64,000 nucleotides of DNA from Phocoena phocoena. Lineage: Eukaryota > Chordata > Mammalia > Artiodactyla > Phocoenidae. The notes beneath the pieces were generated by a model that saw nothing but the letters and a program-made list of their open reading frames with translations, did not search any database and was not told the DNA's origin. Positions 11,459 to 23,450 of the stretch are shown here, in pieces. The position numbers and the translations under genes were made by a program. The stretch covers positions 51,911,124 through 51,975,123 of the forward strand of contig NC_089226.1 of assembly GCF_963924675.1 (NCBI RefSeq), read 5' to 3'. The stretch's first letter is position 1; the number at the start of each line of letters is the position of its first letter.

Positions 11459-11838
11459 AAAAAGAAAAAAATTATATGGTCTGAAGAACCTAGGGGCAAG
11501 ACGGCAATAAAGATGCAGACCTACTAGAGAATGGACTTGAGGACATGGGGAGGCAGAAGGGTAAGCTGGGACGAAGTGAGAGAGTGGCATGGACATGTAT
11601 ACACTACCAAACGTAAAATAGATAGCTAGTGGGAAGCAGCCGCATAGCACAGGGAGATCAGCTCTGTGCTTTGTGACCATCTAGAGGGGTGGGAAAGGGA
11701 GGGTGTGAGAGAGGGAGACACAAGAGGGAGGAGATATGGGGATGTATAATATATATATGTACAGCTGATTCACTTTGTTATGAAGCAGAAGCTAACAGAC
11801 CATTGTGAAGCAATTGTACTCTAATAAAGATATTAAAG
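11459..11838 (+). other. L1 3' UTR with polyadenylation signal
   Basis: The sequence after the ORF2 stop includes a G-rich stretch (GGGTGGGAAAGGGAGGG, near 11690) and AATAAA at 11823-11828. It has no long A tail now; only an A-rich end remains before the TSD. Confidence 0.8.
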
Positions 11839-11850
11839 AAAATAAGTATA
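11839..11850 (+). repeat. Right target-site duplication of L1
   Basis: AAAATAAGTATA, identical to 4508-4519. Confidence 0.9.
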
Positions 11851-12794
11851 ATCTTCACAGCTTTTGTTTCATTGTGATGCATCCTATTAATGGATGCATG
11901 GGTGACTATTGATATACTGCTTTCAAAATTATTAAACAAGAGAGTACTATGTTCAACCAGGTTTTATCATCTTCTCTAAGAGTTGGGATAATAGTCTTAT
12001 CTGTAGGACATAGCAAGGTGTATCTGCATTTTCTGGACCATCTTCATTAGCTCTCTTTCCCTAAGTCTGAGCTCCCATCTTCCCATGATATGAACCATCA
12101 TATCCAGAAGCAGATACTATCAAAGTCCTGCTCTGAATGTGGGGGTGGACTGGTCAGCCATATCTCCGTGTAGAGAAAGACAAAGTCCAGGGGCTGGATC
12201 CCTCCTGGAATGCAGATCACAGGGTCACTTTGGAACAGAGGTGAAAGCATTATTCAGGGTAGTTGATAAAAAAAATATCTGGAACAGAAGTTTAGGTGGG
12301 TAGAAATCAGTCAGAAAGGGTATAGTTTACAAAGATGTAAGTAAAGGGAGGATCTTATATTTGTTTTATTTATTAATTGTATTTTTGTAGGGTGGGAACA
12401 GAGGCAGAACAATAAGCAGCCTGGTGTCTTCATCAAAATTGTTTTTATCATTATCACCACCATCATCATCATCATCATCAATTATGTTTTCAGAAAAATA
12501 AGGAAGTAGGTCAGGGTTACATTTAAACAGTCAAACAATAGGTTAAAGCAAAATTGGTTATTAGTGTATAATCTTTATTCAGTCAGTTATTGATTGATTT
12601 TGTTGAGATATAATTCACATAACATAAAATTTCACATAACATAAAATGCACCATTTCAAAGTGTACAGTTCAGTGGTTTTTATCCTCCCATCCACACCAC
12701 GCCTTAGGAATCTGATTGTTTTCTTACTATTTGGTCAAGTCTTGAAAAGTTGTAGATCTGACTCTTAATTTATCAAGATTCACCAATCTGAGCA
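11851..12794. other. Unique DNA with a short (ATC)n tract and a possible old L1 piece
   Basis: 12447-12481 is a short ACC/ATC repeat. 12597-12690 (TTGAGATATAATTCACATAA, then ...CAGTTCAGTGG) looks like the 3' end of an old L1 read on the minus strand; a related segment begins near 38529. No gene is seen. Confidence 0.45.
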
Positions 12795-12799
12795 TGTTA

Positions 12800-13257
12800 G
12801 TTTCTTACTGTTGGTGCAACAAATTACAACAAATTTAGTGGTTTAAAAGAATAAACATTTAGTATTTGCAGTTTTGGAAGTCTTACTAAGCTAAACTCAA
12901 AGTGTTAGCAGGGCTGCATTTCTTCTGGAGGCTTTAGGGATAGTCGTTTTCCTTGCCTTTTCCAATTTCTACTGGTCACTTGCATCCCTTTCTTTATCTT
13001 CAAAATCAGAAACATAACATCTTCCAATCTCTCTCTTTGACTCTGTTCCTCTTGCCTCCATCTTTCACTTATAAAGATCCTTATGGTTACATTTGGGGTC
13101 ACCCAGATAATCTAAGTAACCTCTTCATCTCAAGATCCTTAACTTAATCACATCTACAACGTCCCTTCTATCATGTACAGGAACATTTATGGGTTCTGGG
13201 GATTAGAATGTGGACATATTTAGGGGAGGGTGTTGTCATTCAGCCTGCCACACTGAG
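12800..13257 (-). mobile_element. MLT1-type LTR (ERVL-MaLR), solo
   Basis: The plus strand shows the reverse of a MaLR LTR: TTTCTTACTGTTGGTGCAAC at one end, then TTCTGGAGG, then TTAATCACATCTACAA, and GCCTGCCACA at the other end. It is heavily diverged, which fits an insertion before or near the placental radiation. No internal retroviral genes are present. Confidence 0.7.
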
Positions 13258-14077
13258 ATTCGTATTAATATGTTATATTACATGAATAATACTCTTGTAG
13301 TGTATTTTATGTTCAATGAGGTCCTTCATCTCTAAAAAATATTCTTGAACACTTCTCTGGATTTCACAGCCTAAGAAATTTAAAAGCCCTTTTTAAGGTG
13401 TATGCTAAGTTACAGGGAGTTTATACTCTCCTACTCTGTGTCAATCCCATCTGAAATGAATTTCTTTTACTGATTTCCACAAAATATATCATCACATTTA
13501 TTGAACGTTTGCCTATTGTGCAAAAATTTGGAAGTTTGTGGGGATTAGCATTTATCTTATTGATCCCTTCTTTCCTTTTTTCACACTTACCTTCCCCATC
13601 TCTCTTCTTGTCCCTCTACCACTCAGATATCCTGGGATCTCTAAATTCTTCTCTATTATTCAGAACAGGCCATTTTTTAACAACTTCAGTTATCACACTT
13701 GAAAAACTACACCAAAGCACTTCAGAGCAAGGGGCCTTCACTGCAGAAATTTCTGTGTCTGTTGAAATGGCTGTAGCTATAGTTGACAAAGTGATGTTTC
13801 CTCCAATTATAATGCTACAACTTCCCAAGTAATTTATAAACACATCCAAAGAAAGGATTAGTTTTCTTTTCTTGTTTGTTTTTCCATTTTCATTTGCTCA
13901 TCCACTCGTTTTAGTCTCTCTTTTGCACTTCCAGGCCAGGCCCCCACATAACTGGGCTTAATACACATTGCATCCACTGTAACTGTTGTTGATTGAGAAA
14001 CATCCTTTAATGATGCTGTCATTATTGAAGTTTTGCAGGTTTCTTTTCCTAATTTCAAAATGCCTTTTTCATTTTAG
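13258..14077. other. Unique DNA upstream of the candidate exon
   Basis: No recognised repeat. It ends with a branch-point-like CTAAT (14049-14053) and a pyrimidine-rich CTTTTTCATTTTAG acceptor. Confidence 0.4.
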
Positions 14078-14155
14078 ATCACCCCAGGTAGCCGTCTCAC
14101 AGCGTCCATCTATCGATTCTCCCTGCACGAGGTGAAGAAGAAACCACCGGCTAAG
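14078..14155 (+). CDS. Candidate 26-codon internal coding exon, protein not identified
   Basis: A 78-base segment, exactly 26 codons, lies between a good 3' splice site (CTTTTTCATTTTAG, branch-like CTAAT about 25 bases upstream) and a donor AAG|GTATGG. Only the frame starting at the first base is open throughout (phase 0-0). It reads ITPGSRLTAS at the start and HEVKKKPPAK at the end, so the product is basic and soluble-looking. The segment has five CpGs, although the DNA around it is CpG-poor, and it is in no repeat. An exon of 3n length flanked by phase-0 introns could be a cassette exon. No partner exon is visible nearby, which fits a gene with long introns. I do not recognise the protein. 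A chance pairing of splice signals is possible but less likely. Confidence 0.6.
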
Positions 14156-16299
14156 GTATGGCTTCCAGTACCAAGACGCACCCACTCAAAATTAAATACA
14201 TCTAATACAGATAGAGTGAAACTTTAAAAATACTCTTACAATAGAACTTGAGGCAATTGATTTTGGAAATTACTAGAAGCAAGAGACCGTTCTTTTCTCT
14301 ACTACAAGATCTCTTTTGTGGAAAAGAAACTATTTATACAAGTACTTGTTGGAGCTTCTACATTGCAATTTACTCCACCTAATAATTACTCTATCAACAC
14401 ACATTCTGTCTAAATGTCTTTAGTCACGGTCCTTCTAATGTAATCTGGGTGTTCATTGTTCTTCTGTTTGATATGCACTGGAAGCTCGCAGCATCTTATT
14501 CTAATCAGTATTTGAATGCATTGTCTGTTGAAATGAAAGTAACAATGGTTAGTAGGACAGGTGTTTCCCTTGAATGTGAAAATGTAGGGGTTAAAACCAC
14601 AAATTAAACTGACTATGCAGTCTTTGCATGTTTCAGGATGGTGGGAGACGAATTTTTTGTGAAGTGGAAATCAGGTACTAGTCAAAGTTGTAAAGATCTG
14701 TGACCTGAAAAATAAATGGCATTTGGAAATGCCTATACTCTCCATTATGGAGAATAGGCACCAAACTGCAGTGTGTTGGTAAAATGAAATCTCATTTGCC
14801 TTTATGGATGGTGATTTTGACAAAGAGAATAGGAGAACCAGAAAGAGAAAAAAGAACCATCAGAGTTTCATGCCACGTGCATCAGTGTATCAGTAAGTTA
14901 ACAGGAGGATTGGAAGAGCCTATGAATTGATTATTATTAATTAGTAGATTACTGTTCTTATTAATATTAGACACTTCTCTGCTTGTTGGCTGAAAATGCT
15001 ATAAAGATCAGTTTATGACAGTTGTCAAAATAGAAAGATTTTATAATAGCTAACTGATTTGTCTCATACTGATCGTATTTATCTCTTGTTTCTACGTACA
15101 TACCTTAGTTATTATTTTTCATTGGAAGTTCTAATTGATAAGGTTATGAGACATTTTAAAAATATAACATATGTGTCAAAGAACTATTAACTTCATAGTT
15201 GGGCAAATAACTGAGGCCAGAGTGATTTTCATTTTTTTTTGTTTGTAAAAACAGTATTGTAATTCATACCATTTATTTGACGAAATTTTTTTAGCAATTC
15301 CTTCTTTTCAACCTTCACAAACAACTTGCTGACTAGGTAATGAATAAAGCTGAAGAATACAGATGAGCTGGCCAGACTGGGATGTGTACCTAGTTAGCGA
15401 ATGTCCCAAGGAAGAACAACAGGTTCAAGCTTAAAACCACAATTTACGATGCAAGTTACTATCACCTCAGGAGTGATATCATATGATTTTCCATCTACAA
15501 GTGTCTTAGTTCTCAGGCTGATTTGTGGTGGCTCCTTGTTTTGTTTTGTTTTTATCTAAATTGCTTAAGCAGTTTTAAGAAGATGAATGAGTGTCTGGGT
15601 TAGAATGATTCCTCTGGCTACTGACCTGCTCAAGGTTCATACAAAATCATTGTCTATGTTTCTTCAGATCATGGGCCATGGGTCTAATCTACACCATTAA
15701 AGCTTCACTCACATAGAATTAAGAGGTTCCAAATGAAGCATCATTGGAGTGAATTCCTACGGTTAAGAGGCTCTTAGTCTTTGTGGTCAAGAAGGTGGCA
15801 CTACAGTGGGATTTCTGTCTTTCATGATGCCTTCCTTACTTCATATCTTATGCCCCCATACACACACACTAGTTAATTTTTTGCCCATGGCCTTTTGTAA
15901 TATATGCCTTGGTTTTAACTTCATTAACTTAGCCTAAAGCTCTTCAGCCAAGCTCACATTTGAAAAATCAAATAAATAATAAAATAAGTAGTAGTGTTTC
16001 ATACTTCATAAGACTGCCTCCATGATTCTGGACAAATCATTTAAACCCTCCTCCTTTCTACCCACTTGATGAAAGGCCTCTGCTGGAGGAAGTCTAACTC
16101 CTCTCATTATAGGGATATAATATCTTTGTTCTTTCCTTTTAAATTTATCTTTTTTTTCGGTATCAGACAAAGAGATCTATCTGAATATATTTTGGTTGTC
16201 CCATTTGATAACTACCTGATCATTTGATCTTTTAAAAGCATAAATAGAATATAAACTTTAGAGATAAGCACACAGAATCATGTTCCACCCTCATCTTTC
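14156..16299. other. Unique DNA, no gene seen
   Basis: Presumed intron if the exon at 14078 is real. AT-rich, with no recognised repeat apart from short homopolymer runs and a small (CA)n at about 15857. Confidence 0.4.
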
Positions 16300-16480
16300 A
16301 CTTGCTGTGACTCATGAAAAAGTAAGTTAACCTCTCTTTGCTACAGTTGCTACCTGGTAGGTGGGGAACAATGATATTATCCAAAAGGGTTTTTCTGAGG
16401 ATTGAGGGAGGTAATACATTCAAGCTCTCGGTATACTGGGTAGCACAGAGCAAGCACTCAAGAATGTTAACTGTATCATG
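16300..16480 (+). repeat. MIR SINE fragment
   Basis: The order of words fits MIR: CTTGCTGTGACTC, AAGTTAACCTCTC, then GAGGATTGAGGGAGGTAATA and AGCAAGCACTCAAGAATG. Confidence 0.65.
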
Positions 16481-17209
16481 GAATGTGAGTGGTAAATATA
16501 TAGATTAATAGAATAATCATAGGGAACAAAGTGTATCTGTTTTCAAACAATTGGAATACAAGAAAATCTTCACATCCAAAGTATACTGAAGATAGCTTGG
16601 AGTTTGAGATTTGCAGTGCCTTGGGTTGTTATCACTATTGATTATCATTGTAAGCACAGAAAGCTGGGAGTACAGAATGTTCTGTATGTGTGGAGTTCAG
16701 TATCTGAGAAACCCAATGTGAAAGTGATGATGGATATCCTCTAGCCCGAAGATTTTTTCAGACTGGATTTTTTGTTTAGGTTTGTTTTGTTTGATTTGGT
16801 TTGCTTCCTTGTGTGGAACTTCACTATATGTAAAAGTTATACAAGGAGGGCTGATCTCTCTGGGAATGGAAGAGGTTCAGATTCTTGTCTGTTCAACTCC
16901 ACCACCAGCATCATCCCTGAGTTTGCTCTGAAGAACCCCCTAATGCTTAGAGTACACAATTTAAAACAGACTGATCTACTCTAGTCCTTTAAATTTTAGG
17001 ATGGAGAAACTGAAGCCAAGAATAGTGAAGTCACATGCCTCAGGTAGCACACTAAGGGAGAGAGCAGTTTGGGTATGCCGACTTTCCTCTACTGGATCAT
17101 GTTGACTCTTCTGCAGAATATATTTAAAGCTTAGGACAGCAAATATGGCTGTGAGAAACATGACCTTCCCTTTCTTTTTGCCAATCATATTGTTTTGGTG
17201 GTTGCATAC
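16481..17209. other. Unique DNA, no gene seen
   Basis: Only short random-looking frames. No repeat recognised. Confidence 0.35.
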
Positions 17210-17212
17210 GTA

Positions 17213-17395
17213 TGACAGAAGCAGTTCTCAAAGTGTGGGCACCAATCAGCAGCATTAGCATACCTTTTCTAGAAATATAAATTCCTGGACCTATCTAGCC
17301 TTCCTGAATCAAAAACTTTGGTGGTGGGCCCAGCAATTTAAGTATTACCAAACTCTCCCGGGGATTCCGGTATTTATTAAAGCTTAAAAACCTCT
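17213..17395 (+). mobile_element. MER5A (hAT-Charlie) DNA transposon remnant
   Basis: CAGTTCTCAAAGTGTGGGCA at the start and GGTGGTGGGCCCAGCAATTT in the second half match the non-autonomous MER5A pattern. It has no coding capacity. Confidence 0.75.
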
Positions 17396-17534
17396 GTATT
17401 AAATAATTTCTTTGGAAATTAGCTCTATCTGCAAAATAATTTTAATTACATGGCTTACCTGCCAATGGCAAAAACCACTATGAAGATATGCAAAATTCTG
17501 TAAAGAAAACGATTGAGAGGGAATAATGTAACTA

Positions 17535-17765
17535 AAATTCACTGATCACCTGCCATATACCGTAATACCACTCTTTGATTTTTAGTAGTTATCTTATTTG
17601 ATTCCTATAGCAACACTATGAAGTATATCTTATTATCTGAATTTTGATGGGAAAATTCAACTCAGAGAAACTAAATAACTTGTCTAAGATCATTCAGCTG
17701 GGAGCTGCAGAGCTAGGATTTGAACCCAGATGTAGTTGACTCCAAAGCTTTAAATCTTCCTATTG
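17535..17765 (-). repeat. MIR/L2-class fragment
   Basis: GGATTTGAACCCAGATGTAG and TAACTTGTCTAAGATCATTC are the reverse-strand words of MIR. Confidence 0.6.
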
Positions 17766-18719
17766 TGAATTGAAACATACTGGGTTTCACACACACCTGG
17801 CATGGACTGTCTACAACTCCAGGGAAAAATTTATGCATTAGATTTTCCTTGTAATTACGAAGTACTTTGATGTCAATTATTCTTGGTGTATAATATTTCT
17901 TTCTCTTGATGTTACCTGAGAAATAATGACTTATCACTCTGATATAAATATGCCTTTTCTATTCTTTTTCATTCTATTGATAATTACATCCTTTTCAATA
18001 TCACACCCCAAATTTCTATATACCTACCTATGACAAGCTAATATATACGTATATACTAATTTTTTTCTTTAGCATTTAATATAAGAAATAAATATAGCCT
18101 CATTGCACCCTGTTTTGGGGCAACTAAAAAGTTTCTGAAATATGAATCATAACCTTAGATATTATGTAAATAAAATCACATAAGTATTATGTAAATATAA
18201 TTACATATAGAAGTAATTAGAAGGATATGCATTGCAAACTTCAGAGCTGTAATATAGGAAATTATAGGAGAGGGTAATTATATATCATGTACTCTGAAAC
18301 TTCAACATCTAGGAAGAAATTCATCAATTTTTATATCTGAAAGAGACGTTAAATATCTCATTGTGTTCTGCAGAGTGTGTGGTGAATGGGTGGTCTGATT
18401 AGATAAATGGAGAATGAGGATGTATTGTGAACTTGGAGGATGTTTCTATTGTGGAAGCATCTCAGTTCCAGAGCTGCTAAATTATGTGGCAATTATAGGC
18501 CTTACTGATCTCTATTTGAGATTGGTTTTCAACGTCCAGGGAGAAAAATTCCCCTTGCTCACTCCACATTCTAGGTTGCTGACTGTACAAATGTCAGCCA
18601 CATATTCTAGTACCTGGTAAAGTTCTGGAAGATTGAACTTGATTGGGCAAGTTGTACCAATGACTGTTAGAAGGAAAATAATCTAAGGAGATAAATGCAT
18701 AGAACTGTGAACTGGATGG
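17766..18719. other. AT-rich unique DNA
   Basis: No gene or repeat recognised. Contains runs of ATTATGTAAATA repeated near 18160-18200. Confidence 0.35.
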
Positions 18720-19166
18720 AAATGAAAATACAACATATCAACATCTGTGGGATTTTGACAAAACTTAAAGAAAATTTTATAGCACTAAGTGTATATTTTA
18801 GAAAATATAAAAAGTTAAATGAATGATTTCAGCTTCCACCTTAAGAAACTAATAAAAAAAAGAGTAAATTAAATGCAAGTTAAGCAAAAGACAGGAAATA
18901 TTAAAGATTCAACACAATCTCCCTCAATGAAATAGAAGACAGAAAAACAATTGAGAAAATTAATGAAACCAAAAGCTTATTTTTTATACAAATAAATTAA
19001 ATTGATAAACTTCTAGCCAGACTGATCTAGAATAAACATGGAATAGACACACATTACCAATATCAAGAATGTGAGATATATATTATGAATAACTTCATAC
19101 CAATAAATTTGACAACTTAGGTGAAATGGACAAATTTCTTGTAAGACACTAAGTACCAAAACTCAC

Positions 19167-19575
19167 TATAGTGGGTTAAATAATGTCCTTGAAATCAGAA
19201 TCTTTGGAGATGTAATTAGTTAAAGATGTTGAGACAAAATCTTCCTTGATTTAGGCTGGACCCTAAATCTAATGACTGGTGTCTTTACAAGAGAAGGAGA
19301 GAGATTTACACACAGAGAGACACAGGGAAGAAGGCCATGTGAAGTCTGAGGCAGAGATTAGAGAGATGCTGCCACAAGCCAAGGAACACCTGGAGCCACA
19401 GAAGTTGCAAGAGACAAGGAAGGGTCCTCTCTAGAGCTCTCAGATAAAGTTTGGCTCTACTGAAATCTTGATTTCAGACTTCTGGCCACCAGAAGTCTGA
19501 GAAGATAAATGTCTGTTGCTTTAAGCCACCCAGTTAGTGGCAATTTTGTTACAGTAGCCCTAGGAAACTAATATT
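19167..19575 (+). mobile_element. MLT1B-like MaLR LTR, solo, nested in old L1
   Basis: The LTR starts TATAGTGGGTTAAATAATGT and ends GCCCTAGGAAACTAATATT. In between are CTAATGACTGGTGTCTTTAC, GGCCATGTGAAG and TTTAAGCCACCCAGTTAGTG, all MLT1B-like words. A 5-bp duplication CTCAC lies at 19162-19166 and 19576-19580, and the L1 reads continuously across the join. No internal genes remain. Confidence 0.85.
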
Positions 19576-20169
19576 CTCACTCAACAAAAAAATAGATAAG
19601 AGACACTGTAACTATTAAGGAAATAGAATTTGTAGTTAATAACCTTCCCACAAAATTTTTCCAGGCTGAGAGAGCTTTACTTGTAAATTCCACCAAACAC
19701 TTAAGGAGAAATAGTATCAATTCTATACAAATTTTTACAGAAAATTTAAGAGCTATGTTCCTCAAGTAATTATTTGAGGCCCACATTACCTTAATATCTA
19801 AACCATACAAGAACACTACTACAGACTAACATCCCTTGTGAACATAGATGCAAAACTTCTTAACAAAATTTTAGCAAATGTAATTTAAAAATATATAAAA
19901 TAGATAATACATGCTATATACTTGGGGTTCATTATAGGAATGCAAGTTTGACCTAGTAGTAAACCACAGGATCATCTCAATTGAGTCAGAAAAAGCATTT
20001 TAAAAACTTCAACATATACTTCTAATAAAAACTCTAACTTCCTCAACCTGTTAAGGGGCAGAGATGGTGAAAGACTGAATGTTTCCCCCTAAGATTAGGA
20101 ACAAGGTGATAATGCCTGCCCTCACCACTTGTATTCAACATATTGCAGAAGGTTTTAGGGTATGCAGTG

Positions 20170-20340
20170 AGAAAAGGAAGGAAGGAAGGAAGGGAGGGAG
20201 GAAAAGAAAGAAAGAAAGATCCTAATTGGAATGAAAAAATTAAGGGGGAGGGAGGGAGGGGGGAGGAAGGAAAGAAAGGAAGAAAGAAAGAACGAAAGAA
20301 AGAAAGGAAAGAAGGAAAAGAAAGAGAGAGAGAAAGATCC
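20170..20340 (+). repeat. GGAA/GAAA purine tract with a 118-bp duplication
   Basis: A (GGAA)n/(GAAA)n tract sits in L1 ORF2. The segment GATCCTAATTGGAATGAAAA occurs at 20218 and again at 20336, so an L1-derived word plus its purine tract has been tandemly duplicated with a period of 118 bases. The frames running through it are repeats of Lys, Glu, Arg and Gly and are not genes. Confidence 0.85.
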
Positions 20341-21639
20341 TAATTGGAATGAAAAAATTAAAACTCTATTTGTAGATGACATGGTTGTCTATGTGGAGAA
20401 TCCAATGGAAGCTACAAACAAGGTTACTAAACTTAAGTAAGTTTAGCAAAGCTGCAGGATACAATTGAAAATTGAAATTTAATTTTTAGCAGACTGTTAA
20501 AACAGTATCAAAAATGTGAAATGCTTAAGGATAAATCTGACAGAACATGTATAAAACTTCTATCCTGAAAGAAAAAAACCAAAACAACAACAACAAAAAT
20601 ACATTGCTGAAAGTTTTAAATAAGTTCTAAATAAGTGGAGAGATAATCTGTATCTATAAATTAAAAGACTCTATATTGAGATTTTAATTCTCCCTAAGTT
20701 TGTCTATAGATTCAATGTAATGCCGATAACAATCCCATCGGATGTTCTTGGTAAAAGCTGATTCTAAAATACATATGACAATACTAAGTACCTAGAATAG
20801 CCTAAAAAACATTGAAAAATAAGTGTGAAATTAGAGAAATTACACTACCTCACTTCAGGATTTATTATAATGCTGCAGGAACAAGACAGTGTGGTAGGGG
20901 CATAAAGATAGGCATATGGATCAATGGAATTGAATAGAGACCCACAGAAATAGATCCATACGTTCATGAACAATTGATTTTGGACAAAAACAATTCAGTG
21001 AGGAAAAGCTAGTCTTTTCAGCACATGGTTTTGGAACAATTGGATATCCATATGCAAACATGTGAACTTGTATTCATACCTCTTATTGTATACAAAAACT
21101 AAGATAATGGGTCATAGATCTAAATTTAAAATATGAAACTATAAAACTTCTAGAAGAAAACAGGAAAAAATCATTGTGGCCTTGGTTAGGCAGTTTTCTT
21201 AAATCCACCACTGAAAGCAAGATCTATGAAAGGAACTATTCAGAAATCGGATTTCATCCCAATTAAATATTTTTCTTTTTGAAAGATACTACGAAGAGAA
21301 TATCTAAAAGGACACAGACTTAGAAAAAGTGTTTGCAAATCAAATATTTTATTCTAGGATATATTAAGAACTCTCCAAATATCATTATAAGTCACACAAA
21401 CCAATTATAAACAAAAAAATTTTTATAGATACTTCACCAAAGAAAACATATGGATTGGAAATAAGCATTTGTCATTAACCATTAAAGAAATGTAAATTAA
21501 ACCCACAAACCGTGCCACTACACACTTATTATTAGAATGTCTAAAATTAAAAACAATGATGACACTATTTGTGGACGAGGATGTGGAGCAATTGGAAATC
21601 TCATGTACTTCAAGTTGGCATGTAAAATGGCACAAGCCC

Positions 21640-21814
21640 AGGCTTCCCTGGTGGCGCAGTGGTTGAGAGTCCGCCTGCTGATGCAGGGGACGCGGGTTCG
21701 TGCCCCGGTCCAGGAAGATCCCACATGCCGCGGAGCCTGTGCGTCTGGAGCCTGTGCTCCGCAAACGGGAGAGGCCAAAACAGTGAGAGGCCCGTGTACC
21801 GCTAAAAAAAAAAA
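21640..21814 (+). mobile_element. CHR SINE with internal deletion, nested in old L1
   Basis: The head is intact (GGCTTCCCTGGTGGCGCAGT). About 35 bases of the middle (the GGCTGGGCCCGTG region) are missing, so GCGGAGC joins directly to CTGTGCGTCTGG. Flanking repeats GGCACAAGCCC (21629-21639) and GGCATAAGCCC (21815-21825) differ by one base. Confidence 0.9.
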
Positions 21815-22410
21815 GGCATAAGCCCTTGGGAAAACATTTTGCCTATTCAAAGTTAAACACACCTCCCACTGACACAGCCATTACATTTTAGGTATTTACC
21901 CAAGAAAAATAAAAGTATATACCTCTATGAAGACTTATAGATGAATGTTTATAGCAACATTATTTGTAACACCCCCAAACTGGAAACAACCCAAATATCT
22001 ATCAACAGATGAATGGATATATCAACTATTGTATGGCCATACAATAGAAACATACAATGAGAGACAAAAGGAATGAACCTCTGACACATGCAGCAATGTG
22101 AAAGAATCTCATAATATGATTCAGAGATAAAGAAGCCAGATTAAAAAAAAAGAGCACATACTGTTTGATCTACATTTATATAAAATTCTAGAAAGTGCAA
22201 ACTAATTGGTAGCGACAGAAAGTGAATTAGTATTTACCTGGGGATTGGGAAAAAGGCAGGAAAAGGGAATTAAAAGGGGCAAGAGGAAATTTTGTGGTGA
22301 TGGATATATTCACTACCTTAATACTGGTGATGGTTTCAGGAGTATATACATATGTCAAGGATTATCCGGTTGTACACTTAAAGCACATAGGTTTGAAAGA
22401 ACTGAAAAAC

Positions 22411-23018
22411 AGAGATTGAGACAGAGCAAGGGTGGTAGACACAGATTTTATCCCCATTCTGCTCAAGACCTTGGACCATATTCTCCAGGCAGTGTAGAGC
22501 CCTCAAAGGCTTTAGTGGGGCAATGACATGATTTGCATTTTAGCAACATGACTGTAAGAGTGAAGGGAGAGGACTGGCAATACACATTTTTAGCACGGTA
22601 ATAGAATTGCAACAAATGTTTCAAATAATCTCTGCAGGATTTCCAGTGAAATCAATTAGCATACATTTGAAAAAGTGCTGGTGGGGTTTGGGATTTATTC
22701 TGTAGCCATTAAAACAAATTGGTCCACATTGGCATACAAGCTAATACATGGCTGAGCAATGACTTCAAACCAAGCCTAACTGATTTCAATGCCAATTTCT
22801 CTTTCTGCTACACACGCCCTCCCCCACCTGCATGCAAATCTCATTCCAAAACCTAGTGGTGATGAAGTGTCATGCAATCAAATGAGAATTTTCAGGATTT
22901 CCCTCAAATCAGAATGTGGACCAGACATTACTTAATGCCAGGGCCTAGTTCTTAATGGGAGCTGAACAGGCAGTACTTTCATACCTCTGAAGCATGCTGT
23001 ATCCCTTATGGGTTACAT
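22411..23018. other. Unique DNA, no gene seen
   Basis: No repeat recognised with confidence; includes a C-rich CACGCCCTCCCCCACCTGC stretch near 22813. Confidence 0.35.
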
Positions 23019-23033
23019 CTATACCCCTATTTT

Positions 23034-23259
23034 TAAATTTTATTTTATTATTATTATTATTTTTTTTGCGGTACGCAGGCCTCTCACTGTTGTGGCCTCT
23101 CCCACTGCAGAGCACAAGCTCCAGACGCGCAGGCTCAGCGGCCATGGCCCACGGGCCCAGCTGCTCCGCGGCATGTGGGATCTTCCCGGACCGGGGCACA
23201 AACCCGTATCCCCTGCATTGGCGGGCGGACTCTCAACCACTGCGCCACCCGGGAAGCCC
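23034..23259 (-). mobile_element. CHR SINE
   Basis: The plus strand shows the poly-A tail as T with ATT repeats (about 23034-23067), the body, and the reversed head ending GGGAAGCC. The TSD CTATACCCCTATTTT is exact at 23019-23033 and 23260-23274. The ATT repeats show a tail that has become a small microsatellite. Confidence 0.95.
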
Positions 23260-23450
23260 CTATACCCCTATTTTGAGAGTATGAGTCACATTCCAAGGTC
23301 ATTCCCCAAGCTGCACAGATTAAAAGTGATTAGAATGGCAATTCACTGTCTTGCTCATGGTCAATGAATTCAGTGGGTCTCCATGCTACGTGTGGGCACA
23401 GTGCTCCATGTTGGTTCAAGAACAGCATCTCTAACCTAGTCTAGATAAGA

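Larger units (their letters stand above)
4520..11838 (+). mobile_element. Full-length but inactive L1 retrotransposon (with nested SINE)
   Basis: The order is a 5' UTR (4520-6486), ORF1 remnant (6487 to about 7372), ORF2 remnant (7457-11458) and 3' UTR ending in AATAAA at 11823. An exact 12-bp duplication flanks it. Without the nested CHR SINE and its duplicated bases, the element is about 7.1 kb, a normal full length for this group. Frameshifts and stops throughout both ORFs, and a changed reverse transcriptase active site, show it cannot move. The 3' end matches the L1 pieces at 31824, 39588 and 50779, so all four come from one related set of subfamilies. Confidence 0.95.
18720..22410 (+). 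mobile_element. Old, interrupted L1 (ORF2 to 3' UTR)
   Basis: This is an older, more diverged L1 than the one at 4520, without a 5' end. ORF2 words are recognisable across its length, including the RT catalytic block FVDDM at 20369-20383, which keeps both Asp residues. The 3' UTR words include GGTTGTACACTTAAAGCACA near 22369. Many stops and gaps make it non-functional. An MLT1B-like LTR, a purine tract and a CHR SINE lie inside it. The left edge is approximate. Confidence 0.8.

Noticed and set aside
4520..11838. Potentially active L1
   Set aside because: Stops and frameshifts in both ORFs, a SINE in ORF2 and a lost catalytic residue.
20143..20440. Frames made of Lys, Glu, Arg and Gly repeats (and Phe, Leu, Ser on the other strand)
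   Set aside because: Translation of the GGAA/GAAA purine tract; not a gene.
22994..23367. Overlapping frames of 66-119 codons
   Set aside because: They translate the reversed CHR SINE.
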